A DNA stretch of 64,000 nt from the NCBI GenBank assembly GCA_037447655.1, contig JBBHKE010000060.1, forward strand, positions 1-64,000, read 5' to 3'. A program made the translations under genes and the position numbers. This DNA comes from Zygnema cylindricum. Taxonomy: Eukaryota; Streptophyta; Zygnematophyceae; Zygnematales; Zygnemataceae. The notes below the pieces were generated by a model. That model did no database searches. It had not been told where the DNA came from and saw only the letters and a program-made list of their open reading frames with translations. Numbering within the stretch: the first letter of the stretch is position 1; each line of letters opens with the position of its first letter. Shown here piece after piece: positions 61,511 through 64,000 of the stretch.

Positions 61511-61764
61511 AGGTAGAGAAGGAAACTAGAGAGAGAGGGAGAGAGGAATAGAGAAATAAACTATGCACAACAAATATATTTATCCTCAATATTCTACCCA
61601 CTCAAAATTAAAAAAAAAAACACAGAAAAGAATATACCTCCGATCAACAAAATAGCCAGAGTTGTCCAGCTTCCGTACACAAAAGTGGCGACCAATGAGA
61701 AGACAGCAAACGCGATTCCAGCGAAGACAATGTTGGAGAAAACTGCCAAAAGGATGAAAATTAC
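53261..61764 (-). CDS. DNAJC14/Jiv-like membrane J-protein, eight exons, 5' end incomplete
   Basis: Exons (minus strand): 61764-61638, 59387-58489, 57687-57607, 56682-56587, 56382-56266, 54777-54691, 53938-53867, 53626-53261. All joints use GT-AG and join in frame (phase 1 for the first, phase 0 for the rest), giving 614 residues plus stop. Residues 1-42 and ~50-90 are strongly hydrophobic (membrane spans). Residues ~100-320 are a polar Gly/Ser linker. The J domain runs from [20 protein letters not shown] through REYRRK, HPD (347-349), FKRLQNAYE and [18 protein letters not shown] Jiv90-type zinc ribbon follows: C417-x2-C420, C439-x2-C442, HPAKEGDGW and [13 protein letters not shown], then NTHKP. 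The C-terminus has [20 protein letters not shown] and a basic tail. HPD stimulates Hsp70 ATPase; the family acts at the ER membrane. The first exon begins at a splice acceptor, so upstream exons lie beyond or in the N gap. Confidence 0.88.
53627..58488 (-). other. Introns 2-7 of the J-protein gene
   Basis: Lengths are 801, 924, 204, 1488, 752 and 240 bases going downstream. Donors are GTAAGA, GTGAGG, GTAGGT, GTTAGT, GTATAC and GTAAAA; acceptors end TTTTAG, GTCAG, TACAG, CCAG, TTTCAG and GACAG. A C-rich block at 57485-57600 stands just past the exon 3 donor. No other gene is seen within them. Confidence 0.8.
54493..54583. repeat. (GA)n microsatellite in intron 6
   Basis: About 45 uninterrupted GA units inside the intron between the sixth and seventh exons (53939-54690). 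It yields an Arg-Glu frame on the plus strand and Leu-Ser on the minus strand, neither real. Confidence 0.97.
59388..61637 (-). other. Intron 1 of the J-protein gene
   Basis: 2250 bases, GTATAT...CTGTCCAG. Its 3' part (59390-59640) is an extended polypyrimidine tract on the gene strand that keeps a reading frame open upstream of exon 2, but it is intronic because exon 1 joins in phase. It also contains GA microsatellites at 61280-61320 and 61430-61502. Confidence 0.75.
61280..61505. repeat. Two (GA)n microsatellites
   Basis: Pure GA runs at about 61280-61320 and 61430-61502, with a GA-rich interval between, inside intron 1 of the J-protein gene. Confidence 0.95.
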
Positions 61765-61766
61765 CT

Positions 61767-61828
61767 GGAGACGGAGAGGGAGAGGGAGAGGGAGAGGGAC
61801 AGGGAGAGGGAGAGGGAGNNNNNNNNNN
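61767..61828. repeat. (GAGAGG)n repeat ending in a 10-N assembly gap
   Basis: About 8 units of GAGAGG on the plus strand run from 61772 to the N run at 61819-61828. On the gene strand this is CCTCTC, forming the pyrimidine tract of the splice acceptor before the first recognised J-protein exon. The gap sits in the repeat, so its true length and what lies upstream are unknown. Confidence 0.9.
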
Positions 61829-63728
61829 GGGCAAACTTACATGGGATTGGGGATTTTAACATGCTGATGTTCTAAACCACGCTAGCGTCGTGTTAGCTGG
61901 CTAAACTCACACTTGGACGTTTCGAAAGTTTCGGCTGTTAAGGTTGACGCTTGTCCGACCGGATACGCGTCAAACTGTTTTGGTGTCAATTGCTATCTCC
62001 AAACCCTGAAAAGATCACACTTATGCGTTACCTCGATTAAGGTCTGCTCTTAACTGGACCTGAAGCGTGCCTATGCCTCGGAATAGCAACCATGGACGTT
62101 ATCGTCATCCCAAACAAGAGTCAAGAGTGTGAGTAGAGAGGTAGGGACAAAAAGAAGGAAGAGAGAAAGCGCTCTGTGGTACTGAATGCGGCTCTATTGT
62201 TCATGGTGTCTCGCGAAAGAGAGAAGGAAGAAAAACAGGGATGGAGAGATGAGTGTGAGAACTGAGAACAAACCCTACTGCTATTGCAGGTACCAACGAT
62301 AAGGCTCCGTATCCGTGCGAAGTCCAGGTCAATTCTCGTCTGGAATTAGCTCCATTGCGTATTCACACTAGAAAAGTCCCAAACCTCTATCGTTAACTGT
62401 GGTTTTGTCAAACTGCGCATAGGCCAGCCTGTTCGCAGTTGGAATTGTCGGCTTTGAAAGCTTTGCAGGTTCACACTCAAATCGGTCGATTGTGCTGCGA
62501 TCGCACCAAATCTTGTAGTCGTACAATTTTAGGGGTTAGGGTACATTCAAACGGGGAGACATTCGTTAGCCAGAAAAGATAAACGGACCTGCGAGCAATT
62601 CAAAAACAATTGCATACGACAAGATTAATTAAGGCCTCGTCGTTACAATGAATATTTGCCCATATAGAGCTGTCAAGTGTCAACCGACCAGGGTAGAGCT
62701 TCGGAGTTCGGACCTATTGCCGGCTGGTTGGGCAAAATATTGTAACAAACCAATGAAATGGAAATTGTCAGGAAATTTCGGATGGAAAATGGCAGAGAAT
62801 TGTGAGCTGAAAAATTTCAGCAGGTACACTTGCCGGCCACTTATGATTACCTTCCAGCCTGGCATGGACCTCCTATGTCAATGCTGTAGCTGGATAAACC
62901 GTACTGACGACTTCATACACGCAAAGAGATTTTATTGTCAACGCATCAAATCTTGGATTCGGTTTTTCCAGTTTTGGATTGTACATTACAGTACATTACC
63001 GTACAGTACAGTACTGCACTGCGGTAAAATAGCGTTTGTTCCCACCTTTTGGGATATCTCATCAGTATTTCGCCTTGAAATGGAATGCCCGCCGTTTACG
63101 TAAAAGGCTAACGGACAGGCGAGCACGTTTCCTCCCAAACAAAAAATCCGGACCTCAAAAAAGACGAAAAAGATTCGAGTGGATGGCTTGTCGGTCGTTG
63201 TCATACAGCACGATCCCGGGAAAGAAAGTAAATGATCATAAAAAAGAGACAGGAAAAAGAGACAGGAAAAAATCATGAAAACAAAGCGGAAAAAGAAACA
63301 CATTGCCTTAGATGACCAATCACATCGCCAAGGGTGACCAATACGAAATTTTAGGTTTCATTTTCAAAACTTTCCACATTAAGTTGTTTCGTGTACACAT
63401 TTTAACATTGCCCGAGTGGACATCGAAGCATACACCGGTGGCTGCCTCTAATTTGTTAGAATTAATATTATTGTCGGTTGCCAGTATTAAATACGACAAA
63501 CGAAACCGGTAGATACGACAGACGAAACGGACGGTTCTCCGTTTCAATGGCGAAACAGCCTAAGGAGCTTGGACCACAAACTCCACATCCATCCTTTTTG
63601 CAGACGTACACGTCACAATGCTGACAAAATCAGACCATGAACAAGAAAGTACGTGGTACCCCTCGCGTGAAAACACGTAGGCGTTATTTGCCTTGCAGGC
63701 ACGACCTGATGAATAAGGCCGGGCAATT
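61829..63728. other. No supported gene
   Basis: Upstream of the gap I could not find further J-protein exons on the minus strand. A plus-strand frame of 151 codons at 62648-63103 contains several Cys but matches nothing I know. A CAGTA/TACAG-rich palindromic patch lies at 62978-63015. Confidence 0.4.
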
Positions 63729-64000
63729 AGGGTGACGTCCCATTAGGCGGTCCCAGTAAATGTACGGACAAGTCTACTGGCAGCATTTACTGGAAGTCCG
63801 CTCCATTGTGTCGGCTTAGTAACAAACCTTCCTCAATTATGATTGGCGCCACGTAGGTTAGAGTCCAGATTCTAAAAATCTTTAAAAAAATCTACAAACG
63901 GAATATCTGTACTAATTTTCTGTACCACCGGAGGTAGTTAATGATTCGTACATAAAGTTTTTGGCTAAATTTTGATTTTGAAAATGGAAATCAAAATTTC
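63729..64000. mobile_element. Harbinger-like transposon (11727 family), cut by window end
   Basis: After TTA (63727-63729, shared base) it opens GGGTGACGTCCCATTAGGCG and continues with GTCCCAGTAAATGTACGG and CCATTGTGTCGGCTTAGTAAC, matching the starts of the copies at 11727 and 18081. The right end is beyond the window. Confidence 0.7.

Noticed and set aside
62648-63103. 151-codon plus-strand frame with several Cys
   Set aside because: No family recognised, no spacing of Cys/His that fits a known finger, no splice context; chance cannot be excluded.

Overview
The window comes from a eukaryotic nuclear genome that is gene-poor and rich in transposons. Spliced genes with GT-AG introns, Ty1/copia elements with plant-type primer sites, many short terminal-inverted-repeat transposons, a giant proline-rich cell-wall-type protein and a J-protein related to land-plant homologues all suggest a streptophyte (green plant lineage), plausibly a charophyte alga or bryophyte with a large genome. 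The sequence alone does not fix the species. A 10-N gap lies at 61819-61828.

Layout. 1-10.6 kb is a nest of decayed copia retrotransposons: a plus-strand pol remnant with its 3' LTR, that LTR running directly into a gag fragment, and a minus-strand copia copy (4612-10602) split by a solo LTR (6777-8010). 10.6-36.7 kb has no gene I can support. It holds a further copia copy (about 13447-16385), a short copia fragment (about 21700-22579), a 28-bp minisatellite broken by three transposons, three hAT-like MITEs with 8-bp target duplications, several PIF/Harbinger-like elements with TAA/TTA duplications, at least four copies of a ~210-220 bp MITE and two tandem arrays.

36.7-48.8 kb carries one very large proline-rich protein gene on the plus strand. 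A short globular N-terminal region is followed by elastin-like HPPGVG heptads, then [22 protein letters not shown] and YAPTPTP arrays, and a C-terminal GPI-anchor-type tail. The reading frame of the repeat field changes phase eight times in this sequence.

53.2-61.8 kb carries a minus-strand gene in at least eight exons, reconstructed here from splice sites. It has hydrophobic spans, a J domain with HPD, and a C-terminal Jiv90-type zinc ribbon, i.e. a DNAJC14/Jiv-like membrane co-chaperone. The remaining sequence is intergenic with simple repeats and transposon ends, and the right edge holds the start of another Harbinger-like copy. No functional link between the two genes is visible.
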